A DNA stretch of 64,000 nucleotides from Taudactylus pleione (lineage: Eukaryota > Chordata > Amphibia > Anura > Myobatrachidae): positions 349,501 through 413,500 of the forward strand of contig JAUIMM010001030.1 of the NCBI GenBank assembly GCA_031769625.1, given 5' to 3'. This document shows, one piece after another, positions 34,847-45,456 of this stretch; the stretch's first letter is position 1; every line of letters starts with the position of its first letter. The notes under the pieces were generated by a model, which made no database searches, had not been told where the DNA came from, and saw only the letters and a list, made by a program, of their open reading frames with translations. The position numbers and the translations under genes were made by a program.

Positions 34847-35852
34847 TGTCACAAACCGTGCTAGAGACCTTCGGTTGAGACCCCTGCATCTCCCCATGCG
34901 CTTATGTCATTGTGCCTTGCTGAGTTGCCGGCCGCTCCTGTCAGTGGAATCCAGAGTGGGGCCTATGCCTGAAGGTGGTTTCCTGCATCCGCACTGTTGC
35001 CTAGGTATCCCAGCCACACTTCCATGCACTTCCTGCACTTCAGTGTGTCAGACCTCCGGATCGTGGGCGCGGCCATCTTGGTTCAAGTCAGGTGGTCCAG
35101 ATCCATCCAGTCAGCAGCACTCTCCAGTTGTTCCCGCCAATCAGCATCCAACCAGGGGTATAAAAGCCCTTCCCTGACTCTGTCTCATTGCCAGTACAAT
35201 AGTGTTCATTGCTACAGCAAGACCTATGTTCCTGAACTCCGCTGGTTTCCTTTCCAGTTTGCCTGCCTCAAGTTCCTGTATACTCCAGTCGGGTTTACTC
35301 CTGCTTCCAGTCCAGCACACTCCATCCCGGAGTCCTATTCAAAGTGCTCACCCAATCCAGCACACTCCATCCCGGAGTCCTATTCAAAGTGCTCACCCAA
35401 TCCAGCACACTCCATCCCGAAGTCCTATTCACAGTGCTCACCAAATCCAGCATACTCCATTCCGGAGTCAGACTCAAGTTCTCACTCCAATCCAGCATAC
35501 TCCACCCAAGAGTCACATTCAAGTGTCCAATTATTATTCAGTAAACCTCAGCCCAGACTCTATTTCAAGCTTTAATATTCCTCGTCTAATTTTACAGTTC
35601 CAAGTCTACAGTTCTTTTTGACATGTTACTTCGTGTACTCCAGAGACTTTTGTGTTATAGTTTTATTCAGTATCTTTTGTTGTGCATCTCTGCATAGAGG
35701 ACATTATTCTACATCTCATATTAAAGTCCTCGTTCAGCTGTATGACCAAGAATTACATTAAACCATCTAAATTCCAACTACCCACTGGTCCAGGTGTCTC
35801 TGTTCATCAACCCAGTTCGTGTTCACCAATCTCAATTTGCAGAGCCGTGACA
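34847..35852 (+). repeat. Gypsy A 5' LTR, 1006 bp
   Basis: It starts TGTCACAAACCGTGCTAGAG and ends GAGCCGTGACA. It contains a TATA-like ggggtataaaagccc at 35153-35167, a plausible promoter, and five 45-bp tandem units. It is highly similar to 39462-40613 outside the array. Confidence 0.92.
35311..35535 (+). repeat. tandem array in LTR-A, five 45-bp units
   Basis: Each unit starts tccagcacactccatcccgg and falls in exact 45-bp register (35311, 35356, 35401, 35446, 35491). The last two units are the most diverged. Confidence 0.95.
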
Positions 35853-35867
35853 GTTTGTACTGGCCCC

Positions 35868-36611
35868 ATGGATCTGTCTGGTACACAGAGCCCTGGGCCT
35901 GGATCTGTCCAGGATCTACTGAATCGCCTGGGTAGACAGGAGTCGGCTCTAGTACAGTTGATGCAATATGTTCAGGATATATCTACTCGTCTGGATAATG
36001 TTCAAGCTCTCCTCTGAGGAATATCTAGAGCGGATCTCCAGTCCAGTAATCCTACTTCTGTAACCACTCCCATAGTGGCTTCTGCTCCAATGCTTCATCT
36101 TCAGCTACCTCTTCCCAATAAATTTGATGGGAATCCAAAGCTCTGTTGTGGATTTTTAAATCAATGCGAGATTCATTTCGAGTTACAGGCAGCAAGCTTC
36201 CCTACTTCCAGAACTCGAGTAGCATACGTCATATCACTACTGACCGGTCAAGCCTTGGACTGGGTCTCTCCTTTCTGGGAGAAAGCTGACCCAATTCTTT
36301 CGAACTATACCGAGTTCGTAACCACCTTCTGGAGAATCTTCGACGAACCAGGTAGAACGACCTCAACCTCAAATGATGTGTTAGGCCTCCGTCAAGGAAG
36401 CAGGACTGTCAGCCAATATGTGATTCAGTTTCGCACCATAGCCTCAGAGCTGACTTGGAATGAGGAAGCCTTACTTGCAGCCTTTTGGAACGGATTGTCA
36501 GAGAGAATAAAGGATGACCTAGCTTCCCGTGAGCTGCCTTCATCATTGGATGCCTTGATTTCTTTATGTAATAAAGTCGACCTGCGTCACAGACGACGAG
36601 CCATGGAATGA
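35868..36611 (+). pseudogene. Gypsy A gag pseudogene
   Basis: ATG at 35868 follows the LTR by 15 bases. The frame has a coiled-coil-like N-terminus (LLNRLGRQESALVQLMQYVQ), a stop at 36015, then the capsid-like region: NKFDGNPKLCCGFLNQCEIH, VISLLTGQALDWVSPFW, LRQGSRTVSQYVIQF. It ends early at 36611 without a CCHC zinc knuckle. Gag would normally package element RNA. The missing end plus absent protease indicates a deletion between gag and RT. Confidence 0.88.
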
Positions 36612-36689
36612 AGTCGGTTTGACCACCCTAAAAGTTGTACTGCTCTTCAAGTTCCATTTGTTTTCAGAACTGTTCCTATATGAAACTCC

Positions 36690-39370
36690 TGTGTGAAATC
36701 TCTAGGTCTTCCTGAGACCTATCAGGACTTCGGTGACGTCTTCAGTAAACAAGGAGCTGACACTCTCCCTCCACATTGTGAATGGGACTGTCCTATTGAC
36801 TTGGTGCTAGGGAAAACTCTGCCACATGGACGAGTCTATCCCCTCTCGTTGCTAGAGACCCAAGCTTTGTCTGAGTATATAGCAGAAAACTTGGAGAAAG
36901 GGTTTATTCATCCCTCCAGCTCGCACGCTGGAGCAGGTTTATTTTTCGTAAAAAAGAAAGACGATGGCCTTTGTCCCTGCATCGACTATCGTGGACTCAA
37001 TGACATTACCATCAAGAATCGTTATCCATTTCCACTGATTACAGAACTGTTCGATAGAGTGAAAGGTGCTTCTGTGTTTACCAAACTTGACTTAAGTGGT
37101 GCGTATAACCTGATCCGTATACGTGAAGGAGATGAATGGAAGACTGCATTCAATACCAGGGACGGGCACTATGAATATCTAGTGATACCCTTCGGCCTCA
37201 GCAATGCCCCGACAGTCTTCCAACAATTCATTAACGAGATCGTCCGAGACTTTTTATACAAGTCAGTCGTAGTTTACTTGGATGATATTTCAATCTTCTC
37301 CCAAGACCTTCAGACGCATCGATCCCAAGTCAAGGAAGTTTTGCTTCGTTTAAGGAAAAACCTACTTTTCTGTAAGTTAGAGAAATGCACCTTTGAGACC
37401 TCAACCATTCCCTTCCTAGGATATATTATCTCCGGAATGGTCTACAAATGGATCCACAGAAGTTGCAAGCCGCTCTCGACTGGTCTTTGCCTACCACCTT
37501 GAAATCCATTCAGCGGTTCTTAGGATTCACCAACTACTACCGCAAGTTCATCAAGGGTTCTCCTTGTTGGTTGCTCCTATTACCGTTCTCACTCGAAAAG
37601 GTTCTAACCCCGGTGTATGGTCTCCTGAGGCTAATTCGGCTTTCCACCAGCTGAAACAAGCTTTCATCTCAGCACCAGTTTTGAAACAGCCTGATGTGAC
37701 CCGTCCCTTCATCCTTGAAGTAGATGCCTCTATGGAAGGGGTGGGAGCTGTTCTCTCGCAACGATCCAATAATGGCAAGTTACACCCCTGCTGCTTCTTC
37801 TCTCGAAGATTCCTACCTGCCGAAAGAAATTATCCCATTGGAGACCAAGATCTCCTGGCGATTAAGCTGGCGCTAGAGGAATGGCGTTATTTGCTTGAAG
37901 GAGCCTCGTACCCTATTTCAGTCTTCACTGACCATAAAAATCTGCTTTACCTACAGACAGCCTGATGTTTAAATTCCAGACAGGCCAGATGGGCGCTGTT
38001 TTTCTCACGATTCGATTTTAAACTTTCCTACCGTCCTGGTCCTCAGAATACTAAGGCTGATGCCTTATCTCGCTCCCTGGATTCTGAACAGGGAGACATA
38101 CAAGAACCTCCTCCTCCAGTTCTGGAACACACATCCTTTGCCTCTACAAGACTCTCGTCAGATCCTCCTCGGGGAAAGACCTTCGTGGCCCCTGATCTTC
38201 GTTAAAAGCTGTTGCATTGGGCTCACGCTTCCCGATTTTCTGGACATACTGGGGTAGAGAAGACTGTCAAATTCATTCAACGCTCATATTGGTGGCCTAC
38301 ATTGAAGACTGATGTCAAAGATTTTGTTGCTTCCTGCGTCAAATATGCTCAACATAAAATCTCCAGAAGAACATCTGCCGGTCTATTACATTCGTTGGCT
38401 GTTCCTCGACAGCCCTGGTCCCATTTATCCATGGACTTTATTACGGACTTGCCCCATTCTCTAAGATGTCTCATTTCGTGCCTTTAACAGGTTTGCCTTC
38501 AGCGTCCCAGCTTGCACAGCTCTTCATTAAGGAAATTTTCCGTTTGCACGGTCAGCCTCAAGATATTATCTCCGACAGAGGAATCCAGTTCGTGGCTAAG
38601 TTTTGGAGGTCCCTGTGTTCAGCCCTGCAAGTTAAACTTAAATACTCTACGGCCTATCACCCTCAGACCAACGGGCAGACAGAGAGGGTGAACCAAGACC
38701 TTGTACAGTTCCTGCATCTCTTCATTTCATCCTCACAAGACGATTGGTTGGAACTACTTCCTTGGGCCGAGTTTGCTCATAATGATCACTATCACTCCTC
38801 CACTGAGAACACACCCTTTTATACTGTGTATGGTCAACATCCTCGCCTACCTGAGTTCCCACTGGTTCCGACTATTGATGTACCAGCTGTTAAAGATACC
38901 CTCCAGCATCTGACGGCTATCTGGGACAATGTCCATTCTTAATTGTTGAAGGCCTCCTTACGCTACAAAAAGTTTGCTGATCGTAAGAGACGAGCCGCCC
39001 GAAGTTCCAACCTGGGGACAGAGTATGGTTGTCTACCCGAAATCTTAGACTTCGCATCCCGTCTATGAAGTTCGCTCCTCGATTCATCGGTCCATTCTCA
39101 GTGGAAAAGGTTATCAACCCAGTGGCTGTTAAGTTGAAGTTACCTCCTGTCTTACGAATCCCTAATTCATTCCACGTGTCTCTCCTGAAACCTTTGGTTT
39201 TTATTTAAATTTCAAAGAGCTCTCCCTAAGACACTAGTATCCACACTCAGCGTGGACAGGAATTCGAGATCCAAAAGATTCTGGATTCCTGCTGCCGCTA
39301 AGGATGACTCCAATACCTCATTGACTGGAAGGGCTATGGCCCAGAAGAACTTGGATTTTTGCTACTGACG
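36690..39370 (+). pseudogene. Gypsy A pol pseudogene (RT, RNase H, integrase, chromodomain)
   Basis: Domains in order: RT 36693-37500 (KLDLSGAYNLIRI, FGLSNAPTVFQ, catalytic YLDD at 37275-37286); thumb in another frame ([14 protein letters not shown], about 37517-37558); RNase H 37564-38060 (FILEVDASMEGVGAVLSQ, LLAIKLALEEWRYLLEG, FTDHKN), with stops at 37963 and 38203. The integrase zinc finger (GHTG ... SCVKYAQ) has its second cysteine replaced by tyrosine. The integrase core has MDFITDLP, IISDRG and HPQTNGQTERVNQ (D, D, E). Near 39258-39360 EFEIQKILDS and a WKGYGPEE motif mark a chromodomain, which defines chromoviruses and guides integration to modified histones. At least four frame changes; protease absent. 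Confidence 0.9.
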
Positions 39371-39448
39371 TCCATGCCCCTGCTCTTCTGAAAGCCTTCC
39401 ACGTCAAGTTTCCTCACAAGCCAAGGAAGTGTCTGGAGTCCACTTTTA

Positions 39449-39461
39449 AAAGGGGGGTTAC
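39449..39461 (+). promoter_or_regulatory. polypurine tract before Gypsy A 3' LTR
   Basis: aaaaggggggtta immediately precedes the TGTCAC of the 3' LTR. It is the expected plus-strand primer site. A similar aaggggggggtac lies before LTR-B at 41356-41368. Confidence 0.8.
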
Positions 39462-40613
39462 TGTCACAAACCGTGCTAGAGACCTCCGGCTGAGACCCCT
39501 GCATCTCCCCATGCGCTTATATAATCGCGCCTTGCTGAGTCGCCGGCCGCTCCTGTCAGTGTAATCCAGAGTGGGGCCTATGCCTGAAGGTGGTTTCCTG
39601 CATCCCCGCTGTTGCCTAGGTATCCCAGCCACACTTCCATGCACTTCCTGCACTTCAGTATGTCAGACCTCCGGATCATGGGCATGGCCATCTTGGTACA
39701 AGTCAGGTGGTCCAGATTCATCCAGTCAGCAGCACTCTCCAGTTGCTCCAGCCAATCAGCATCCGACCAGGGGTATAAAAGCCCTTCATCATTCCTCTGT
39801 CTTATTGCCAGTACAATAGGGCTCTTTGCTACAGCAAGACCTATGTTCCTGAGCTCCACTGGTTTCCTTTCCAGTTTGCCTGCCTCAAGTTCCTTTATAT
39901 TCCAGTTGGGAGTACTCCTGCTTCCAGTCCAGCACACTCCATCCCGGAGCACACTCCATCCCGGAGTTCTATTCAAAGTGCTCACCCAATCCAGCACACT
40001 CCATCACGGAGTCCTATTCAAAGTGCTCACCCAATCCAGCACACTCCATCCCAGAGTCCTATTCAAAGTGCTCACCCAATCCAGCACACTCATTCCCAGA
40101 GTCCTATTCAAAGTGCTCACCCAATCCAGCATACTCCATCCTGGAGTCCTATTCAAGTGTTCTCTCCAATCCAGCATACTCCATCCTGGAGTCCTTTTCA
40201 AGTGTTCTCTCCAATCCAGCATACTCCATCCCAGAGTCAGACTCAAATTCTCACTCCAATCCAGCGTACTCCACCCAAGAGTCACATTCAAGTATCCAAT
40301 TATTATTCAGTAAACCTCAGCCCGGACTCTATTTCAAGCTTTAATATTCCTCGTCTAATTCTACAGTTCCAGTTCTTGTTGACACGTTACTTCGTGTACT
40401 CCAGAGACTTTTGTGGTATGGTTTTATTCAGTATCTTTTGTTGCGCATCTCTGCATAGAGGACATTATTCTACATCTCATATTAAAATCCTCATTCAGCT
40501 GTATGACCAAGAATTACATTAAACCATCTAAATTCCAACTACCCACTGGTCCAGGTGTCTCTGTTCATCAGCCCAGTTCGGGTTCAACAATCCCAATTAC
40601 CCGAGCCGTGACA
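39462..40613 (+). repeat. Gypsy A 3' LTR, 1152 bp
   Basis: Same ends as the 5' LTR (TGTCAC ... GTGACA). It is 146 bp longer, mainly because its tandem array has more units. It joins directly to integrase sequence of Gypsy B (cagtccaatggacaaac). Confidence 0.92.
39928..40304 (+). repeat. tandem array in 3' LTR-A, eight units
   Basis: Seven exact 45-bp units start at 39990, 40035, 40080, 40125, 40170, 40215 and 40260. They are preceded by a 62-bp unit (39928-39989) carrying a 17-bp internal duplication (cacactccatcccggag). Confidence 0.95.
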
Positions 40614-41368
40614 CAGTCCAATGGACAAACTCAGCTTGTTAACCAGTGTCTGGAACAATATCTATGCTGTTATGTTTCCAAGTGTCATAATGACTGGGTA
40701 TTTCATCTACCGCTTGCTGAGTTTGCTTTTAACAATTCATGCCATTCTGCATTTTTGGTATCCCCATTCTTCTGTGTTACAGGGCAACATCCGAGGGCAA
40801 ACGCTTTTGACTCCAGTTCAACAGCCTCATCTTCTGTCTCTCTGCTCCGTCATATTTGGACTAAGGTTCATCACCTTCGAAAGGTATCACTCCGCTCCAA
40901 AAATTCTGCAACACAAACATCGGAGGTTATGTGGATTTAAGAAGGGTGAATTGGTTTTGGCTCTCCACCAAAAACATCAAGCTCTGCCAACCTATGCAGA
41001 AGTTGGGTCCTAGGTTTATTGGTCCGTTTCGTATCATTTCACAGGTGTACCCGGTAGCCTTCAAACTTCAATTACCCAACTCTCTCCGTATCAACAATAC
41101 TTTCCACTGTTCCTTGCTCAAGCTGGTCTTCTGTTCAGCCAAGTTCAAACCTAGGTTCTCAGCCAGGCCTGCTTCAGTTGTGGTCCACAGCCAACATGAG
41201 TTTGTAGTAGAGAAGATCTTGGACTCTAGAGGGCTATGGTCCGGAGGAACATTCCTGGGTTCCTGATACTGCTCTACATGCTCCCAGGCTGAGAAGACAT
41301 TTCTTTCAGGATTTTCCAAACAAAACATGTTCTGGGGGTTCTTCAATCCTGCATCAAGGGGGGGGTAC
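40614..41368 (+). pseudogene. Gypsy B integrase C-terminal fragment
   Basis: The fragment begins inside the integrase core at QSNGQTQLVNQCLEQ, where the catalytic glutamate (QTERVN in A) is glutamine. It continues WVFHLPLAEFAFNNSCHSAF, then, after frame changes, the GPY/F-type C-terminal domain (GPRFIGPFRIISQVYPVAFK). A chromodomain trace (EFVVEKILDSR) and a purine tract before LTR-B follow. Everything 5' of this point in B is absent. Confidence 0.85.
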
Positions 41369-42792
41369 TGTTACAAGTCGCGGTCACAACTTGTCTCCTT
41401 TGAGCACTTTACCCAGTCAGGACGGGGTTACTCCAGTTTCTCCTGTTACTAGGTGATCGGCACACCTCAGGAAGTTACGTGTCATCCACAGTGCAGCATG
41501 ATTGGTGGTTCCTCCTATTTGTACACACAGGACTTTTGCCGCCTTGCCGACTATAGCGTATCTGTGAGTTCCATTGGCTTGACTGCATGGTCAGCGATCT
41601 GCTCCTCGTGGTGCAGATTTTTGGATTCCCGAAGTTGCTTCCGTGCTGTCTCCTGCTCTCCAGCTTCCCTGTGGCTTCTTAGCCGCACCTATACTACCAT
41701 GCTGCTATTAACTCTCCAAGCCGCAGCACCGACTACCTACATTTGCTGCATCAACAGCTTTCGTGCTGTTCCCAGCTATCCAGCTTCTACGGCTTCCAAG
41801 CCACACCTACACCACAGTGCTGCCATCGTCTCTCCAAGCCACAGCACCAACTACCTACTCCTCTACCATTGGCTTTTGCCGCACCTTCAGCACATTTGCC
41901 GCATCAACAGTTTCCGTGCTGTTCCTGACTCTCCAGCTTCTTCTACGGCTTCCAAGCCACACCTACACCACAGTGCTGCCATCGGCTCTTTAAGCCGCAG
42001 CATTTACTGTTATCTATTTACCACCGACTATTGCCTCCTCTTCTCCATCAGCACACATGCCGCATCATCGGCACATTTGCCGCACCATTGGCTTTCAAAG
42101 CCACAGCATAACTATTGATTGTCTACCAGCGGCTGTTGCCACACCATTGGCACACAAGCTGCACCATCTGCACATTTGCCGCACTGTTGGCACATTTGCC
42201 GCACCATCGGCTCCAAAAGCCACAGCATTACCATTGGCTACCTGCCACCGGCTATTGCCACACCATCGGCACACAAGCCGCACCATCAGCACATTTGCCA
42301 CATCATCGGCACATTTGCCGCACCATCGGCTCCCAAAGCCACAGCATTAGCGTTGACTGTCTATCACTGGCTATTGGTGCATCATCGGCACACAAGCCAC
42401 ACCACCGGCACATTTGCCACACCAACGGTACATTTGCCACATCATTGGTCTATTTACCCCATCATCGGCACCTTTGCAGCATCATCGGCACATTTGCCAC
42501 ACCATCGGCTCAGTAGCCACACCTTTGGCACACTTCACACCATCAGCTCCCAAGCCGCATCTCTCCAACTATATCATCTGCTCTTTCTGTACAAGACTCT
42601 TTCCTTTCATCTCAGGATTCCAGTCGACACTCCAGTAAGCTGCTTCTACTCCGAGCAGTGAGTCCAGGTGGCTGCCTAAGTACCGGTGAGCAACTCATCT
42701 CTAAGGGAACAATGGGTGGTTGTTAGTGGCGGAAGACCTCGTAGCCTGAGTTCTAGATGGCTTACTAGGAGTGGTAACTGGAGATCGTAACA
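41369..42792 (+). repeat. Gypsy B 3' LTR, 1424 bp
   Basis: It starts TGTTACAAGTCGCGGTCACA after a purine tract and ends GATCGTAACA. The ends form the inverted repeat TGTTAC/GTAACA. More than half of its length is a degenerate tandem array. The right edge is followed by GTTGA, the same 5 bp that precede LTR-A at 34842. Confidence 0.85.
41700..42560 (+). repeat. minisatellite inside LTR-B
   Basis: Repeated ggcacatttgccgcaccatc (about 19-20 bp) alternates with longer modules such as ccacagcattaccattggct. It creates long open frames rich in His, Thr and Ala that are low-complexity artefacts. Confidence 0.85.
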
Positions 42793-42862
42793 GTTGATAG
42801 CAGACCGGTAGATACTAAGGCGCCTAAGCGCAAAATTAGCTTTATATCAGTCTGCTCAACAT

Positions 42863-43741
42863 ATGGATTCAGAAGCATCATCAGAGGATTCAGATGATGC
42901 ACTAAGTTCCTCTCCAGGGTCTAGCTCAGGGGAGGAGGACCATCCATCTACAGTGGATGTTCCTTCTTTAGTGAAGGCGGTTAAATCAATCCTAGACATT
43001 CAGGATGATGAACCAGCTCATAGTAAGAAGGCTCCAGTGTTTAATCACCATCAGAAGATGGTCAAAATGAAGTTTCCTGTATCTGAACTGCTCACTGAGC
43101 TTATGGATAAGGCATGGGGTAACCCTGACAAAAGTTTTTATGTGAATAAGAGAATAACGTTGTATCCTTCTGTATGTACTAAGCTGGAGGTACCTCCTAC
43201 TGTGGATGCTCATGTGACAAATTTAATCAGAAATGCTACATTGCCTATTCAGTCAGCATTTTCCCCGAAGGATTCCACGGATAAAAAGATTGAAGCTTGT
43301 CTTAAAATGATCTTTTCATCATCTGGAGCTGTTACTCATCCAGCTATGGCTGGAGCCTGGGTAGCCAAAGCTGTTGAAGAATGGATGGGAGCATTGGAAA
43401 ATTCTCTACCAAAGGCTACCAGAGAGCAGATGATGTATATCTCCCATATATGGGAAGCGGCTTCCTATCTGGGAGGAGCTGCTGTAGATGTTGGAATTTT
43501 AGCATCTAAAGCATCAGCAGCTTCAAAAGTGTCATGCAGGACCCTTTGGTTAAGAACCTGGATAGCTGATACAGGATCAAAGAAAGCGCTGGAAGTTTTT
43601 CCTTTCTATGGAAAAGTACTTTTTGGAGCAGAGTTGGATAAAATAATAGCTACTCTGGTAGCTTCAAAGTCAGCAGGTCTGCCATTTCTGGCGACTATAA
43701 AGTCTAGGCAGGTTTCTTTTTGGTCCTTCCATTCGCAGGGA
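42863..43741 (+). pseudogene. DIRS gag C-terminal part
   Basis: An open frame of 293 codons: an acidic serine-rich start (MDSEASSEDSDDALSSSPGS), then KFPVSELLTELMDKAWGNPD, PPTVDAHVTNLIRNATLPIQ and HPAMAGAWVAKAVEEWMGAL. It matches blocks of the minus-strand copy. It is the longest intact stretch in any element here. The start methionine is internal to the original gag, since the N-terminus lies across the Gypsy insertion in another frame. Confidence 0.82.
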
Positions 43742-43924
43742 TGAGCAAGAGAACAGCCTTCCTCTAAGACATCTAGTTTTCGCAAAATATCAAGGTGACA
43801 AACTAAGAGGTATGGCCCGGCAAGACATCCAGCTTCTAAACCAGACAAGAAACCCTCTGCCTGATGAGGCTGTCATCCTCCTGGGGGATCCCAGGGTGGG
43901 AGGCCGACTTCTACAGTTTGTGGA

Positions 43925-45456
43925 TTGTTGGCGTCAAACAACAACAGATGTCTGGGTCTGAGAAGTGGTCTCTCAGGGGTATGTCCTCACTTTCAGGACG
44001 CATCCTCCCCAGAAGTTTTTTTGCACAGATCCTCCAGCAGATGCCATAAAGGCTTTGGCCCTTCAGGAAGCCATTCATTCCATGCTGTAGGCAGGCCCGG
44101 GGGTAATAGTCACTATTCCTGTGTCTCAACATGGGAGGGGTTATTATTCCAAACTATTTCTGGTTCAGAAACCGAATGGGTTTTATCATCCTATGCTGAA
44201 TCTAAAAACCAGCAACAGGTTTATCCATGTACTCAAGTTTCGTATGGTAACTTTCCGATCAATTATTTTGGCAATGGGGCTGGGAGATTACATGGTTTCC
44301 CTGGACATTCAGGATGCATATCTGCATGTTCCTATAATACCATCACACCAGCAATTTTACAGTATTCTGTCCTTCAGCAACATTACCAATTTCAGCCACT
44401 ACCATTTGCCTATCTAAGGCCCTACCATTTGCCTATCTATGGCTCCCCTATTATTTACCATGTCATGACGGCCTATCTCAGGTGCCAGGGAGTCAGAATA
44501 GTTTTACAAAACTATCTTCATCTGATCATAGCTTACTTACAGGAGCATGGCTGGATCATCAATTGGAAGAAATCATAATTTTCTCCAACACAGCAGATTG
44601 TACATCTGGGAGCTCTTCTGGATTCTCGGGTACAGAAGATGTTTCTGCCAGATAACAAGATTGTGGCCCTATCGTTGCGAACATACAAGCTGCATCACAA
44701 GCGAAGGTTATCTATTCTGTTAGCAATGCAGGTCCTGGGATCAATGGTATCCACCTTCGACATGGTGGGGTATGCTTAGTTCCATTCCAGGCCTCTGCAA
44801 TGATTGATTCTCTCCAGGTGGTTCGAATAAAGTCCCAGAGGATCCTTTTTACTCCAGAGGTTCATCACTCCCTCCTCTGCTGGCTGAGAAAGGATCATCT
44901 GAACAAAGGGCACCCATTCTGGATTCCAAATTTGGTGCTGCTCACCACAGATGCCAGTCTTCATGGATGAGGAGCAGTGACAGGTCATTACACCTTGCAG
45001 GGAAGATGGACAAATCAAGAAAGTCATCTGCCAATAAACATTTTGGAACTGCAAGCAGTATACAAAGCACTTGTCTTGGCACAGGACCTGCTACTGGGCA
45101 AGCTAGTCCAGATTCAGTCCAACAATGTGACAACTGTAACCAGTCTCAATTATCAGGGAAGAACAAGAAGTTGCGCAGCCATAAAGGAAGTGACAAGGGT
45201 TCTTATTTAGGCAGAACGTCACCTTCCGGCCATCTTGGCAATATTCATACTGGGAGTACTCAATTGGGAAGCAGACTTTCTAAGTTGCCAGGACATACAC
45301 GCTGGAGAGTGGTCTCTCCATCCAGGAGTGTTTCAGCTCCTGGTAAACAAATGGGTCGACCAGAGATAGATCTCATGGTCTCACGTCACAACCACAAGGT
45401 TACCAGGTACGGGTGGGTCCAGGTCCAGAGACCCATCAGCAACCTTCGTGGAAGCA
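43925..45456 (+). pseudogene. DIRS RT/RNase H pseudogene, catalytic box deleted
   Basis: MVSLDIQDAYLHVPI (RT motif A) lies at about 44293-44337. The region that should encode the PYLDDFLI box is missing: the reading passes from GVRI to HLIIAYLQEHGWIINWKK (44490-44570). RNase H follows (LPINILELQAVYKAL near 45028-45075; DIHAGEWSLHPGVFQLLVNK near 45292-45352). Frameshifts are frequent. Confidence 0.82.

Larger units (their letters stand above)
34842..42797 (+). mobile_element. composite Ty3/Gypsy insertion with two LTR families
   Basis: The insertion reads: GTTGA, LTR-A, internal region A, LTR-A, a 3' fragment of a second Gypsy (B), LTR-B, GTTGA. The 5-bp duplication at 34842-34846 and 42793-42797 flanks the whole block. 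LTR-A begins TGTCAC and ends GTGACA; LTR-B begins TGTTAC and ends GTAACA; their sequences are otherwise unrelated. The right edge of the second LTR-A has no GTTGA copy. So either a chimeric element integrated once, or A entered B and B's left part was later lost. Confidence 0.85.
33577..45456 (+). mobile_element. DIRS-like retrotransposon (plus), split by a Gypsy insertion
   Basis: The left part, 33577-34846, has the terminal region (ttcttcttcagggtccacag) and the start of gag. The right part, 42798-45456, has the rest of gag, then RT and RNase H. The two halves join at GTTGA, duplicated by the intervening insertion. As in the minus copy, sequence stops shortly after the RNase H end (RSRDPSATFVEAL). 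It then abuts a truncated 'ctgaatcaggccct' terminus. The tyrosine recombinase and right terminal repeats are missing. It is inactive. Confidence 0.8.

Noticed and set aside
34997..35575. 192-codon frame with SIPESYSKCSPNPAH repeats
   Set aside because: It is a translation of the 45-bp array in LTR-A. The 3' LTR gives the same artefact.
36690..39370. Gypsy A as a possibly active element
   Set aside because: Multiple frame changes, stops, a missing protease, a missing gag end and a mutated integrase zinc-finger cysteine rule out autonomous activity.
41453..42661. Long plus-strand open frames of 221, 180 and 133 codons
   Set aside because: They are translations of the minisatellite inside LTR-B, overlap in several frames and have low-complexity His/Thr/Ala composition.
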